64,000 bases of DNA from contig NW_027459441.1 of NCBI RefSeq assembly GCF_050624435.1, positions 186,001-250,000 of the forward strand, written 5' to 3'. Shown here piece after piece: positions 24,145 through 34,330 of this stretch; positions within the stretch are counted from its first letter, which is position 1, and each line of letters starts with the position of its first letter. The stretch is from Tenrec ecaudatus. Its lineage: Eukaryota > Chordata > Mammalia > Afrosoricida > Tenrecidae. A program made the translations under genes and the position numbers. Under the pieces are notes generated by a model. That model ran no database searches. It was not told the DNA's origin and worked only from the letters and a program-made list of their open reading frames with translations.

Positions 24145-24320
24145 TAAGGAGTTTTGGTGGCATAGTGGTTATGCATTGTGCTAAGATTTGCATTCACCAG
24201 TTTGCAACTACTAGCCACTCCATGGAAGAAAGACAGGGGATTCTACATCAGTAAAAATCAGAAACTCACTATAAATTGGCATTGAAATAATGGCAGTGGG
24301 TTTGGGTTTGGTTTTCTTTT
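24145..24320 (+). repeat. AfroSINE-like SINE
   Basis: GGAGTTTTGGTGGCATAGTG through GCATTGAAATAATGGCAGTG. Confidence 0.65.
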
Positions 24321-24602
24321 AATATTTTTAACTTGACAACAAATGGCACTAGTTAGTGTCCTGAATTGTAAACTGAGATCTGAGTACATATTGTTGTGAA
24401 GTCTGCCTTTGGGTAGATGGTAAATAAAGGCCATCCCTATAAAAAGAAGTATGGTCAGATGCCTGGAGATTCCCTAGAATCACACTCTGCACAATGGTCC
24501 CTAGAGAGGTGCTGACAAGGCGAGGGAACCACAGCTTCTGAGAGGAAAGCATCACTGACCTAAGTCTCTTGCATCTGCTTAAACCATGACCTGATGTACT
24601 AA

Positions 24603-24641
24603 GGTTTGTGTCTGGGCTCACACTGACTTCCCATCACTGTG
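24603..24641 (-). other. Perfect 23-RSS of the 24.8-kb V pseudogene
   Basis: Heptamer CACAGTG (24635-24641), 23-bp spacer, nonamer ACACAAACC (24603-24611). Identical in heptamer and nonamer to the RSS of the 29.5-kb segment. Confidence 0.92.
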
Positions 24642-25071
24642 TCTCTAGCACAGTAATACACGGCTGTGTCCTCAGGATTCACAGAGCTCAGTTTTAAATA
24701 AACTTGGCTCTTGGAGGTGCCCAGGTGATGCTGACTTGGGCCTGGAGAGCTGGATTATAGTCTGTGCTCCCATCACCCCGTATATCACCAACTCACTCCA
24801 GTCCTTTTCCTGGGGCCTGGCAGATCCAGTACACACCATAGCTGGTTAAAGAGAATCCAGAGACAGTACAGGTGAGAGACAGGGTCTGTGAGGGCTTCAA
24901 CAGTCCAAGACCTGACTCATAATTGCACCTTGGCCAGGATACCTGGGTATAAAGACAAACACAGTGAGTCGTGTGCTCAAATGCTGTAATCTCAGACTTC
25001 ATGTACGAATCTCTGAAGCACTCACCTCCCAGAGTTGCCACCAGAAACAAGAAAAGCCATACACAATTCAT
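24642..25071 (-). pseudogene. IGHV pseudogene, clan II, with intact leader and RSS
   Basis: Leader exon 25026-25071 is exactly 46 nt, encodes [15 protein letters not shown] plus one base, and is followed by donor GTGAGT. The acceptor is at 24942/24943. The V exon has clan II framework: [20 protein letters not shown], then [15 protein letters not shown], and FR3 ending [23 protein letters not shown] resembles the single clan II family of ruminants. Three coding lesions are visible: a 2-nt deletion near the start of FR1 (after VQL), the tryptophan after GLE changed to TGA, and a 1-nt deletion in FR3 before TSKSQVYLK. FR2 also has cysteine where valine or arginine is usual. Promoter octamer, leader, splice sites and RSS all look sound, so only the V exon is dead. 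Confidence 0.9.
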
Positions 25072-25175
25072 GTTCATGTGGCTGAGATTCATGATAAAGG
25101 AATGCTCTCCAGGGTGAGAAGGCATATGACTTTAAGTACATGTATGCTGTGGTTTCATCTGAATGCATATTAGGC

Positions 25176-25183
25176 ATTTGCAT
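25176..25183 (-). promoter_or_regulatory. IGHV promoter octamer
   Basis: ATGCAAAT on the coding strand, 105 bp upstream of the leader ATG of the 24.8-kb V pseudogene. A solo LTR-like element starts about 50 bp further upstream in the opposite transcriptional direction. Confidence 0.8.
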
Positions 25184-25224
25184 GTGGGAGGTGCGGTTGT
25201 ATGTAAAAAGGTGGAAAGGGCAGA

Positions 25225-25950
25225 ATGGTGGTGTCCAAGTGTGTAATCTAAAAAGACTTTTCCCCAGCTTTGTCTTCCCTAAAAATATGCCAAACATTAG
25301 AGGCTATTTGCCAGCGTATTGTGGGAGGTAATTGTTTCCATGGAGAGCCAGAGAAGTGGTCAAACCTGCTCAGTGACATCCAAAGTTAGGCTGCCATCCT
25401 GAATCTGAGATCCGTCCATCTTGGCACAGGTATACCCCAATCCCTCCCCTTCCTATTGCCTGTATACCCCTAGATTTTCATCCTCTCATTACTGTATTAC
25501 CTATAGTATGACCCCTCCCTGTGATGTGTGTCTTTACCTGAAATTACGGGGCTTGCACACCCTCAAAGGTATATAAATCTTGGTTAGAAATAAAGAATCT
25601 CTCTCCCGTGGTGCTCTCCTCTGCGGTCCTCGCTTCCGTGTCCCCTCTCCCCTTGTTCTCCTTCCCCTCACTCTCCTGCCCTCAGGTCTCCCATCTCTAT
25701 GGGAATCACCGAGCGGGGCTACGGTGAGCATGCTAACATGAAATTTGTCTGATTCCATCATTTTACTCTTTCTTCTATCGCCTGTATTTCTCTATGAGTT
25801 TACTATAATCTTTAATTATTATCACTGTACAATTGTGCCTACCAGACCTGGGATGATTTGTGAGGCGCTGGCTACCCTGACAGCCATGGGAGAATACAGT
25901 CTTCTCCCTGAGGTCTTCACTCTAGCAATCATACAAACATCTGTGCAGAT
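25225..25950 (+). repeat. Solo LTR-like element, copy 1
   Basis: Shares most of its ~730 bp with 59490-60236. It has a TATA box (GGTATATAAATC), an AATAAAG signal about 20 bp later, a pyrimidine-rich stretch and an end in GTGCCTACCAGACCTG. The promoter/polyadenylation order indicates an LTR on the plus strand. Family name not recognised. Confidence 0.6.
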
Positions 25951-26624
25951 TTCATGTTTAATGTAGCTTTATGTCATTTCCATCAAAATACCCAGATGTT
26001 CTATTGAAATTAAAGACAATCTCTATCCTCACGATGTTTAGGTAACAAGACCAGGCCTACCTGAATCTTTCCATACATCTGAACACATAGGGAAACAAGA
26101 GTATGTCATCCATAAAGCTCCTTGGCCCTATGATATTTCAGAATATTTAGAAAGGAGTAAAAATACTTTAACCCTATCTTCTAGATTTAGAGTTGGAATA
26201 AAAGGTTTCCTAACAATATGGTTATTGTGTGGTTAAAAGAAACCACAGAAATAAGAAAAAGTGCATTTATCCTCTCATGAGTTATTACCGAGGGTGGGCA
26301 TTGGGCTCAGTGTATTTTGAGAGGCGCCTGCTAACAGCGAGAGGCGTTTCCTGGACTTACACTGTCTTCCACAACTGTGGGTACCTCAGCAACATTCTTT
26401 TCTGGTACTGAGCTTTCAGACTCTTGGTCAGGAGTATTACCTGGAGTTGTCTCTGCAGGTTTCCTGCCATGGGCAGTAGAGCTACCATAGTGGTCAGCAC
26501 AGCAGTTCTAGCTGACCAGGCACTGCAGTCCTTACCCAGACTCCTGTCTTCACTTCTATCTTCTCTTGGTCCAGAGCTGGTGGGTCCTTAGCATCCATGC
26601 AAGTCTGCTTTCTCCCTGAGACTG

Positions 26625-26663
26625 GTTTTCTGTCTGGACTCACACTGACTCTCACTCACCGTG
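26625..26663 (-). other. Orphan 23-RSS without a V exon
   Basis: Coding-strand heptamer CACGGTG (26657-26663), exactly 23 bp of spacer with the same CTGGACTCACACTGAC-like composition as the neighbouring V RSSs, then nonamer ACAGAAAAC (26625-26633). The DNA on the heptamer side has no recognisable framework sequence; it reads AAGCTT and then AT-rich DNA. The most likely origin is a V segment whose exon was replaced by another insertion or deletion. Confidence 0.6.
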
Positions 26664-27056
26664 AAAAGCTTGGGCCATAGAGAATGATACAAGTTGCGAA
26701 CACTCTGAATTGGTTGCAGTGAAATGAAGTGAGATCGATTCATGTAGATATTTATATAGATATTGTTATGAGATATATGCCACAATAAAATATCAATCAA
26801 GAAAGACATTTGCCTGAAAGACAATCAAAGTATTAAACAGAGGTTAGGGTTCATTCTGTCCACAGAAATAGGAACCATACTTAAAGCAGATTTCTATTCA
26901 AAGTAATTCAAGCAAGAGAGTTATAGAGTTATTTATTCCATGTTAAGGAAGAAATTGTCAAGTGAGAATTCTTTTTATGGGTTTCTGTGATGCGTTTGGG
27001 AGGGAATTTTGCAGCTGTTGGTAATTGTTGAACACAATAATAATCTAATGCCATTT

Positions 27057-27565
27057 GTGTTAGTCTGGGTACATTAGATAAATGATCCACAGAAACTCAT
27101 ATGTATAAGAGAGTTTTATATAAAGGTTAAGTGCACATCAAGAAAACATCCTAACTCAGTGGTACCCAAGCCCACAACTCCAACATTAGCCCATATGCCC
27201 AACACCAATCCACAAAGTCTTCTTCCATCTCACAAAACATGCACAATGAGGCCGATGGCAGGAAGAAAGCCAAGTAAGAGAATGTGTAAGCATCTCAGCA
27301 CAGGCAGGGTCACCCCTCAGCTGTTCTAGCACTCAGGGCTTCATGGGGGTAGGTCCATGCAGCTTCTCTTAAGGGATGTTCTTGCAGGAAGTGAGCCTTG
27401 CCAGATGAAGCAGGGAACTGTCTAAGGCAGCTGCACCCTTGTCTGACCATCAGAAAACAAGTGACCCTAGAACTAGAAAGGCGAGGCTCACCAAGCCATT
27501 TATCCCTCGGCCCTTCAATTGACCCCATAAGTGTTTATCGGCCAGGTTGGCACAATAAACTATGT
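27057..27565 (+). repeat. TG...CA interspersed repeat
   Basis: Same family and subfamily as 23437-23950, plus orientation. Confidence 0.65.
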
Positions 27566-27569
27566 ACCT

Positions 27570-29070
27570 CTCCATTGAATTATGTATGAGAAGAATGTTG
27601 AAAATATTATTTTGTAGCACATATATGATAAAAATAACTTAGAATATGACATAGTTTTCATTTTTTACTCACAATTAGAAACTGATGGAGAGTGTTGCTG
27701 GTACAACATTTCAAAAGACTAGCTAAAATATTCAATCAGAAAAGAGATTATGATATAAGCCAGAAATTTGAATTTATAAAAAGTGTTAGCAATGGAATAA
27801 ATATTCTTTATTTAATATTTTATTTATTGTCTCACTTTTCCTCCAAAACTGTTTTATTGGGAGCAAATGCAGTTGTCATATCCATCCGTAGTTCAAGTGC
27901 ATCAAGCAGTATTATACAACTGCTACCCCAATTAGCTTGAAAACATCATCTTCCTTTCTCAACTAGTGGCACCATCTCCCTTTATTCCACCACCACCACC
28001 ACTCCACTGTAGTCCCAGAAACCCCTATTCTACTTGCTGTCTCTTTATGTTAATCAATTCTGGCTTTCATCTACCATCAAAAAGAAAAACATATCGCTGA
28101 AATTCAAGAATGCTATCCCCCAATGACAAAATACATGAGATAAACTCCAATAAGAATTTAAATTGAGGAAGCAGGCAGTCCAAGTGCAGTCAGCAGCCCT
28201 TCCTCGGAATCCATAACAGACCTAGGTGTGCTTCGGATGTGTCAGTCTGGCTACTGGAATGTGAGGATCTTGTCAGTTGACTGCCTTTCTCAGGATATTC
28301 TGGATCCAAAAGCACTCTTTAGTAGCTGGTGTCCTGCAACACGCCCTGTGGCTCATGCTGAACACGCAAACTGCTTGTCATATGCATGATATTGAATACA
28401 GCAAGAAACAACAAAAAACACCTACTCCCTGCCTTCAAGGAGATTTCAGCTCACAGCACAGCCTTATTTCTCTATGTTTGCTGTTCTTCAACTGCAGCAC
28501 AAAGGAGGGATGCTTGCAAACCTCCCTCCCTGCACTGGCCACAGAGTGAAACCACTGGCTGTGAGGACTGCTGCCTACTCTGATGGTGAGCTGGCTCTGT
28601 CTCTTCTCTGTGAGCAAACTACTGTTGCACACAGAGCCTGTGTGTGAGCTGAGCTTCTGTCAGTGACTTCCGACACTGGTTTAACAGAAATCAACAGTTA
28701 TATGTGTGCAGTACACAAGAAGGGGAGTAATTCAACTGGAAGGGAGAATAAGGTTATTTTTATAAAAGAACCTTGTAAATTGAAGCACAATCAGGAAAAA
28801 TATATTTAAAAGGAAAACCATTAACATGTTAAGAAAGATTTTTAAAATAATATAAAAGATGTCACAGAAAAGGATGATATAATTAAAATGAGAATATGAT
28901 ATATGAAGTTTTGTGGAGACCAGGATGATGGAAAAAATAGAACAATTTTTAAAAATAGAACAATTCCTGATAATAATATGAAGTATGATTAAACACAATG
29001 CAGAATACACAGAAAACAAATTAATGGACATAAATAAACAAAACAAGATGCAAATTCAGAAATTCGATAA
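27570..29070. other. AT-rich intergenic DNA
   Basis: Probably old LINE debris around 27830-28080 and 28730-29050; no gene recognised. Confidence 0.4.
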
Positions 29071-29074
29071 CTAT

Positions 29075-29245
29075 AAGCCATTGGCACCGTTGAATCCCGA
29101 ATCACAGTGATTCTAGGACAGAGTAGAACTGCTCCGTAGGGTGTCAGACACTGTTAATCTTTTGGAGGAGCAAACAGCCTCATCTTTCTCGCTTGGAGGA
29201 GCTGGTGATTTCAAACTACTGACATTGAACTTTGCATCCCAATGT
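29075..29245 (-). repeat. AfroSINE-like SINE, reverse
   Basis: CATTGGCACCGTTGAATCCC through GGTGATTTCAAACTACTGAC, with the GGACAGAGTAGAACTGC block. Confidence 0.65.
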
Positions 29246-29410
29246 AAAATAGATAAAAAGATGGCAAAATGAAAACCTGTGCCAGGGGAGGCTAAGAGTT
29301 AAGTGAGAAAGCCCTAATTCCAACAGGAAATCCTCCCTGTCATCCATCTGTGCCTGTCTAAGGCTGGGTTCTCTGCGCCCCCTGCTGCCCAGTGTCTTCC
29401 CTGCAGGGGA

Positions 29411-29449
29411 GGTTTGTGTCTGGGCTCACACTGACTTCCCCTCACTGTG
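29411..29449 (-). other. 23-RSS of the 29.5-kb IGHV segment
   Basis: On the coding strand the V exon is followed directly by heptamer CACAGTG (29443-29449), a 23-bp spacer and nonamer ACACAAACC (29411-29419). The heptamer is consensus and the nonamer is the form usual for IGHV, so the segment should be competent for V(D)J joining even if the leader is broken. Confidence 0.92.
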
Positions 29450-29886
29450 CTCCTTGCACAGTAATACGTAGCCGTGTCCTCAGCGGTCACGGAGCTCAGC
29501 TGCCGGGAGAACTGATTCTTCGATGTGTCTCTGGTGATGGAGAGTCGGCTTTGGAAGGACGGGTTATAACCTGTATTACCACCATAATCTATGCACCCCA
29601 TCCACTGCAGCCCCTTCCCCGAGGTCTGGCGGATCCAGCTCCAACAGTAACCACTGCTTGTTATGGAGAAACCAGAGACAATGCAGGTGAGGGACAGCTT
29701 CTGGGAGGGCTTCACCAGTCCTGGACCCGACTCCTGAAGCTGCACCTGGGACAGGACGCCTGCAAATTAAAAAAAGAAAATTCCATGTCAGTCACTCACA
29801 ACTATCTCCATAGACCCAGGTCGGATATCTGAATCTCTCACCTTGGGGAACTGTCACAGGCACAGCAGAACACACAGCAATAGCAT
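29450..29886 (-). pseudogene. IGHV segment, clan II (IGHV4-like), intact V exon, leader frame broken
   Basis: Best-preserved V segment of the window. The V exon (29450-29759) is open from the acceptor to the RSS. FR1 reads [20 protein letters not shown] with the first cysteine in LTC; FR2 is [18 protein letters not shown]3 contains [20 protein letters not shown] and ends TYYCAR. These are IGHV4/clan II hallmarks. Two extra cysteines are encoded, one at the end of CDR1 (SSGYC before WSW) and one at the start of CDR2 (MGC before IDYGG). The leader exon is 29842-29886: ATG followed by a leucine-rich run, then donor AAG|GTGAGA. It is 45 nt, whereas the other leaders here are 46 nt. The ATG frame therefore hits TGA at codon 11, while the frame that joins the V exon (ending VTVPQG|VLS) has no ATG. 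As read this is a leader-defective pseudogene; a one-base sequencing error would make it functional. Confidence 0.85.
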
Positions 29887-29992
29887 CTTTAGACCACAGC
29901 TCTGTTTCCCAAGAGACCCACAGCCCTGTCTGAAGAGAACTGATAGTTTTCCCACCCCAAGGGTGAAATTGTACCCTAGTGCCTGAAAGATA

Positions 29993-30000
29993 ATTTGCAT
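29993..30000 (-). promoter_or_regulatory. IGHV promoter octamer
   Basis: The canonical Ig octamer ATGCAAAT (coding strand) lies about 105 bp upstream of the leader ATG of the 29.5-kb V segment, the expected place for the Oct-1/Oct-2 site of a VH promoter. Confidence 0.8.
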
Positions 30001-30129
30001 ATGAGGGAGTCCTGTCCTTATAAAACAGAAAGTGATAGAGGCCAGGCCCCCCTTTATCTTCTGAGCCCATGGTACGGTAACTGTTTGAACTCATATGTTA
30101 AGCAGGGACCCTCAGTTCTTGCTTCAGCC

Positions 30130-31060
30130 CCATTAACACTTTGGCAGAGTTGGGGGGTTGGGTGTTTCCAGTTTGTTAGGAGGATACACATCCACACCCA
30201 ACGTACATCGTTCTATCTCAACCATGTCACCCATGCACTCCCTCTGCAAAGGGCCAAATTACTGGTGCCTCAGCCATTGTTATCTGAGTCTTTGCCGCTG
30301 GAGTTTCAGCCACAGGTGTGGACCCTTTGGCGTGGACCGCCTCTCTCCTCTCTGGCTCCTCCCCGAGCCCCGCCCCAAGCTGGCCAGGCCCCGCCCACCC
30401 CCTCACCAGGCGCCTGTGCTGGCATCTCAGCAGAAATGGGCGGGGAAAGAGCTGCCTTGAGAGGAAGTGAAGGCAGACCCCTACCCCTCTCTGACCCCGC
30501 CAGCTCCTCCCACCCCGGGTCACGCCCAGACAGGGCCGGAAGTGGCGGTGTCTTATTCTGAACTGCAACTCACTGCAAGGATTCCACTGTCGGTGCTCTG
30601 CTTGCGGTGCCAGAGAAGCGCCCACAGCCTGAGCACACTGTTGCCGGCGCTCCCAGGTGGGAGGCTCTGGGCTCCGGGACATGTATGTGGGCGGAGGCTG
30701 TTTTAGTCCAGCTGACTAGGGTGCAAGTGCCCTTTCTCTCCCCCAGGAACCCTGCCAGCGCTTCTCTTGGTGAGAGGTGGGCGGGTGTCCCCAAGGCCGG
30801 TCCTATTTCCCTGCTTTCAGATTGGTTGTGGTTCATGGTGGGAGTCCCTGTTGGAGAAAGGGGATCCCGGCTGGGGTTTGGGGCTTCGGGGTTCCCTGAT
30901 TCTCTCTTTGCGGGTCTCCTAACCCCCCTCCCTTGTTTCCTTCCGCACAGCGATGCCTCCTCCGGAGACTCCTTGCGCCTCCTCAGCTCAAAGGTGAGCC
31001 CGGGATCTTGTTCTGCTGACCTCTCTCTGGACCCGACCAGAGTCTGTTCTAGGCGCAAGA
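30130..31060 (-). repeat. GC-rich repeated unit, copy B (reverse)
   Basis: Reverse-orientation copy of the 15.5-16.9-kb unit, starting about 130 bp from the octamer of the 29.5-kb V segment. It holds GGCCCCGCCCACCCCC GC-box-like runs. The 225-codon open frame through it is not shared with the other copies. Confidence 0.65.
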
Positions 31061-31734
31061 TCTCTTGCTGGTCCGTGACAGAAACGTCTTCCCTGGCTTT
31101 AAAATATTGGTGGCCGCCCTTTCTTCTTACTCTTTGTTTTTATTTCTATCTATATATTACTAAGGTTTTTAAAATCATTCCCATTTCATTTCCTTTCTAT
31201 TCTTTATTGTTTCTGTTGGGTTCAGTTTGTGAAGCACAAAAGGAGTGGATGCCTAGAGATGAAATAACATGCGAGTGTCTGTAAGGATGCCTGGGTGGGG
31301 TCGGGGTGGGTCGCTGGCGGAGTTGGGGAGGGTGAGGGGACTTGGGGAGTAAGAATGAAGGATTGAGGGGACTGAACACTACAACTGAAGGTGACTAATA
31401 AGTCTGCTTAAAGGCGATTTAATCATAGTGGGAAAATAGACGATGTGAAATCGATTGTGGTAATGATTGTGGAATGCTTAAGATGGCTGAATTGTGGGAT
31501 TATGTGGGATATGTGGATTAAGTGCCCCAAAACATGTTAAAAAGAAAGAAAGATGCTCTCCATCACAAAAGTAATCTAACTAAACTATGCACAGAAGAAT
31601 CAAAAACCAAACTGAAACAAAGGAACCAAAAACAAGGTAATGTTAAGGTGTTCAACCTCTATTTGGGGGATGAAACTGGAAGTGACCCTGAAATGGGCCC
31701 TTGGCGTTTGAACGTTGTGAGGCTGAAGGACAAT

Positions 31735-32110
31735 TTATTTGGGGCTGGTGTAGTGGGCGTTGGCCCTGGGGCCCTTGGCCAAGGCGCCTCTGCCAGCTGT
31801 CCAGGCAGCAGCAGGCTCATGGTCACCAGGATGTCGCAGGCTGTGATGGTGGAGTAGTTTGGAATGTGCCAGTTGAGATGCCTGGTCGGCGATGTGCCCA
31901 AAGGTGTCTTTGATCAACGAGTGCACAACGCTCATGGCCCTGAACGAGATACTGGAGTCTGAGTGGACCTACTGGAGCATCTTGTGCACATAACACACAG
32001 TAGGTCTCCTTGCCGCTGCATTGGCATTTCTTGCTGTCCTCCCTTTGAGCCTTAGCTGCAGCCTCCTTGGGACTCCTCCCTGGAGCAGGCAGGGACTTAG
32101 CAGGGTCAGG
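31735..32110 (-). pseudogene. Histone H2B retropseudogene
   Basis: Antisense H2B-like sequence: PDPAKSLPAPGRSPKEAAAK, then AQREDSKKCQCSGKETYCVL, a frame change, FRAMSVVHSLIKDTFGHIAD, QASQLAHSKLL, ITACDILVTMSLLLPGQLAE, and the C-terminal RANAHYTSPK followed by TAA (31735-31737). H2B is normally 126 residues, so coverage is essentially full length, but the ATG is lost and there are frameshifts and many substitutions. It abuts a 28S rRNA fragment in the opposite orientation at about 32110-32115. Confidence 0.88.
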
Positions 32111-32114
32111 TGGG

Positions 32115-32306
32115 TTGTTTGACTGGGACGGTACACCTGGTAAAGGTAATGTAGGTGTCCTAAGGCGAGCTGAGGGAGGACAGAAACCTCCCCTGGAGCA
32201 GAAATTGTTGAAGCTCACTGGATCTTGATTTTTAGTAGGAATTTAGACCATGAAAGAAGGACCTCTAGATCCCTCTGACCTGTTGGGGTTTCAGCAGGAA
32301 GTGTTG

Positions 32307-32338
<32 letters not shown>

Positions 32339-32386
32339 TGGCCAAGTGTTCATAGTGATGTCACTTTTTAATCCTTCAATGTCGGA
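32115..32386 (+). pseudogene. 28S rRNA fragment (retrocopy)
   Basis: About 270 bp strongly similar to the part of large-subunit rRNA (domain V) around the peptidyl-transferase region. Blocks such as TGTTTGACTGGGACGGTACA, GGTGTCCTAAGGCGAGCT, AGTTACCACAGGGATAACTG and GATGTCGG occur in the right order with C-to-T and G-to-A decay (TGGTGGCCAAGTGTTCATAG). It is an isolated fragment and not an rDNA unit. Confidence 0.9.
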
Positions 32387-32399
32387 TGATTTGATCTAA

Positions 32400-33275
32400 T
32401 CTTCCTTGTAAGATGGGGGTGGAGGGGTGAGGGGCAGGAGTAGAGGAGGGAGGACAGGAGAGAGGAAGGAGGTGAGAGGGAATGATTGGAGCTGCCTCCA
32501 CACTCCCTGATCGCCCCTAGCCTTGAACCCCGGGCAGCCACCTGCTGGAAAAGGTGTGTAGGCCAGCCACTGAGTGGGGACTTGTTTTTCTCGACACTAC
32601 CTAGGTGGTCAATGAGGAGGTCCTGTTAGGAAAATGGGTTGGAGATGCTCACATTGTGCACTTGTGTGTCAGCATGCCGTTTGGATCCCTGGCCCGCTGT
32701 CGGCACTCTCCCACCCTGGGGTCCCCAGGCTTTCCCACCTGTCTCACAAACTTGAATAGTTGAGTTGGATCCCATTTTATTTTTGTAGATCTTATCATTG
32801 TTTCAAAATGTTTCACACACACAAAAATCTATTTTCAATTTCATTATTTATGTGATTTTGGTGTGTACATAAGTGCATGTGTGTGTACCATACACATGTT
32901 TTTGTAGTATCCTTTTTGATAACAACTAAGGATGTTTACCAGTAGTTTTGTTAGGGCAAAATGTGTGCTACCTGCTAACTGCATATATAAATCTCCTAGT
33001 ACTGCTTTTGCCCATTTTAGCCCTGCAGGCAGGCTGGCCGGCTCTCCCTGCTCTCTGGCAAACAGCATCACCTCCTCCTCCTCTTGTGTTTTAGAAGGGT
33101 ATAGGTGTGTTTGAAAGATGGTCAGCATCTTAATATGTAAGGGTTAATGGTTTGGGAGTTGGAGATTAGCAGTTTATCATTAGGGATTTAAGTACCAAGT
33201 ATTTTTGTGTGTTGAAATGTTGCCTAGAACATTTTAACATTTACTACCTGTATATAGTATTTATGACCTATTTGG
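32400..33275. other. No recognised gene
   Basis: A G-rich tract at 32410-32480, otherwise unremarkable. Confidence 0.4.
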
Positions 33276-33279
33276 CAAC

Positions 33280-33715
33280 TTTTAAAAAATTTAATAAATC
33301 TTTTTATTGGGGCTCATACAACCCTTATCACAATGCATAAATATATCAATTGAGTAAAGCACCCTTATACATTAGTTGCCCTCGTTATTCTCAAAATTCT
33401 CCTTCCACTTGGGTTCCTGGAATCAGCTCGTTTTCCTTTTTATCCCTTCCCTTCCCTCCCCGCTCTCCCCTCCCCCATGAACCCTTAATAGTTTATAAAT
33501 TATTATGTTATCTTATACTTCCAGGCCTCTCCCCTCACCCACCTTCCCATTGCCCATCCCCCAGAGATTAGAGGAAGGTGATCACACAATGATGGTTTTT
33601 GTTCTTGGTGTCTGCCACCTGGTCCGTTCAACACCTTGTATTCGCTTAGGTTGCGCACTTCTCTGTGGGCTTTGTTGTTTCCGAGCTAGATGGCCGCTTG
33701 TTTGCCTTCAATTGG
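33280..33715 (-). repeat. RTE-derived repeat, reverse
   Basis: Begins with reverse tail TTTATTGGGGCTCATACAAC and has CTCCCCCATGAACCCTTAAT. Confidence 0.7.
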
Positions 33716-33759
33716 CAACTTTTTTACATGACATCTTCAATTTATGATGAATAAGGAAT

Positions 33760-34330
33760 TTTCTTTTCTTCTTTTTGGAAGTCATTTTCTTCTTTTTATT
33801 AATTCTTTTTTTCTGATCAATCTAGCTAGTATCATTTTTAATATGAGTGGTGAAAATGGATATGTATGTTTATCCTGATTCTGCGATGGGGTGAACTTTT
33901 TTCTCTTTCTCTTACATGTGACATTTTCAAAGTTTTTTTTTACAAGAATGTATATTAGCATATTGAGTTTTACCTATTTCATGTTAGATTTGTAGTTGTT
34001 TTTTTTTTAACATGAAAAGCTTTTTACTTTGTTTATTATTCATTCTGTGTCAATTTAGATAATTGACTTTTCCCCCATCACTAGGCATATTTGAGTGTTC
34101 ATTTTCTTGTGTTAAATCAATTCTGGGATGAATTAGAATTAATCTTGATGCATGCTTATTTTAATATATTGTCTGACTCAGTTTCCTATTTTAAAAATAA
34201 CTTTTTCATTCAGATCCATTATCAACACTCGTCTATATTTTTCTTAAAATATTGTCATCTGACATGGGTATCAGGTTATTTCTTGTCTCATAGAAAATGT
34301 TACTAAGTGCTCTAAAAACTATTGTTATGT
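33760..34330 (-). repeat. Old L1 ORF2 fragment, reverse
   Basis: Antisense L1 sequence (AAATCAATTCTGGGATGAAT, GGTATCAGGTTATTTCTTGTCTCATAGAA-type order). Confidence 0.5.

Noticed and set aside
30607..31284. 225-codon open frame in GC-rich copy B
   Set aside because: It runs out of the GC-rich unit into a LINE-like repeat and has no counterpart in the other copies.
32115..32386. Functional rRNA gene
   Set aside because: Only ~270 bp of 28S with scattered C-to-T and G-to-A changes, and no other rDNA around it.
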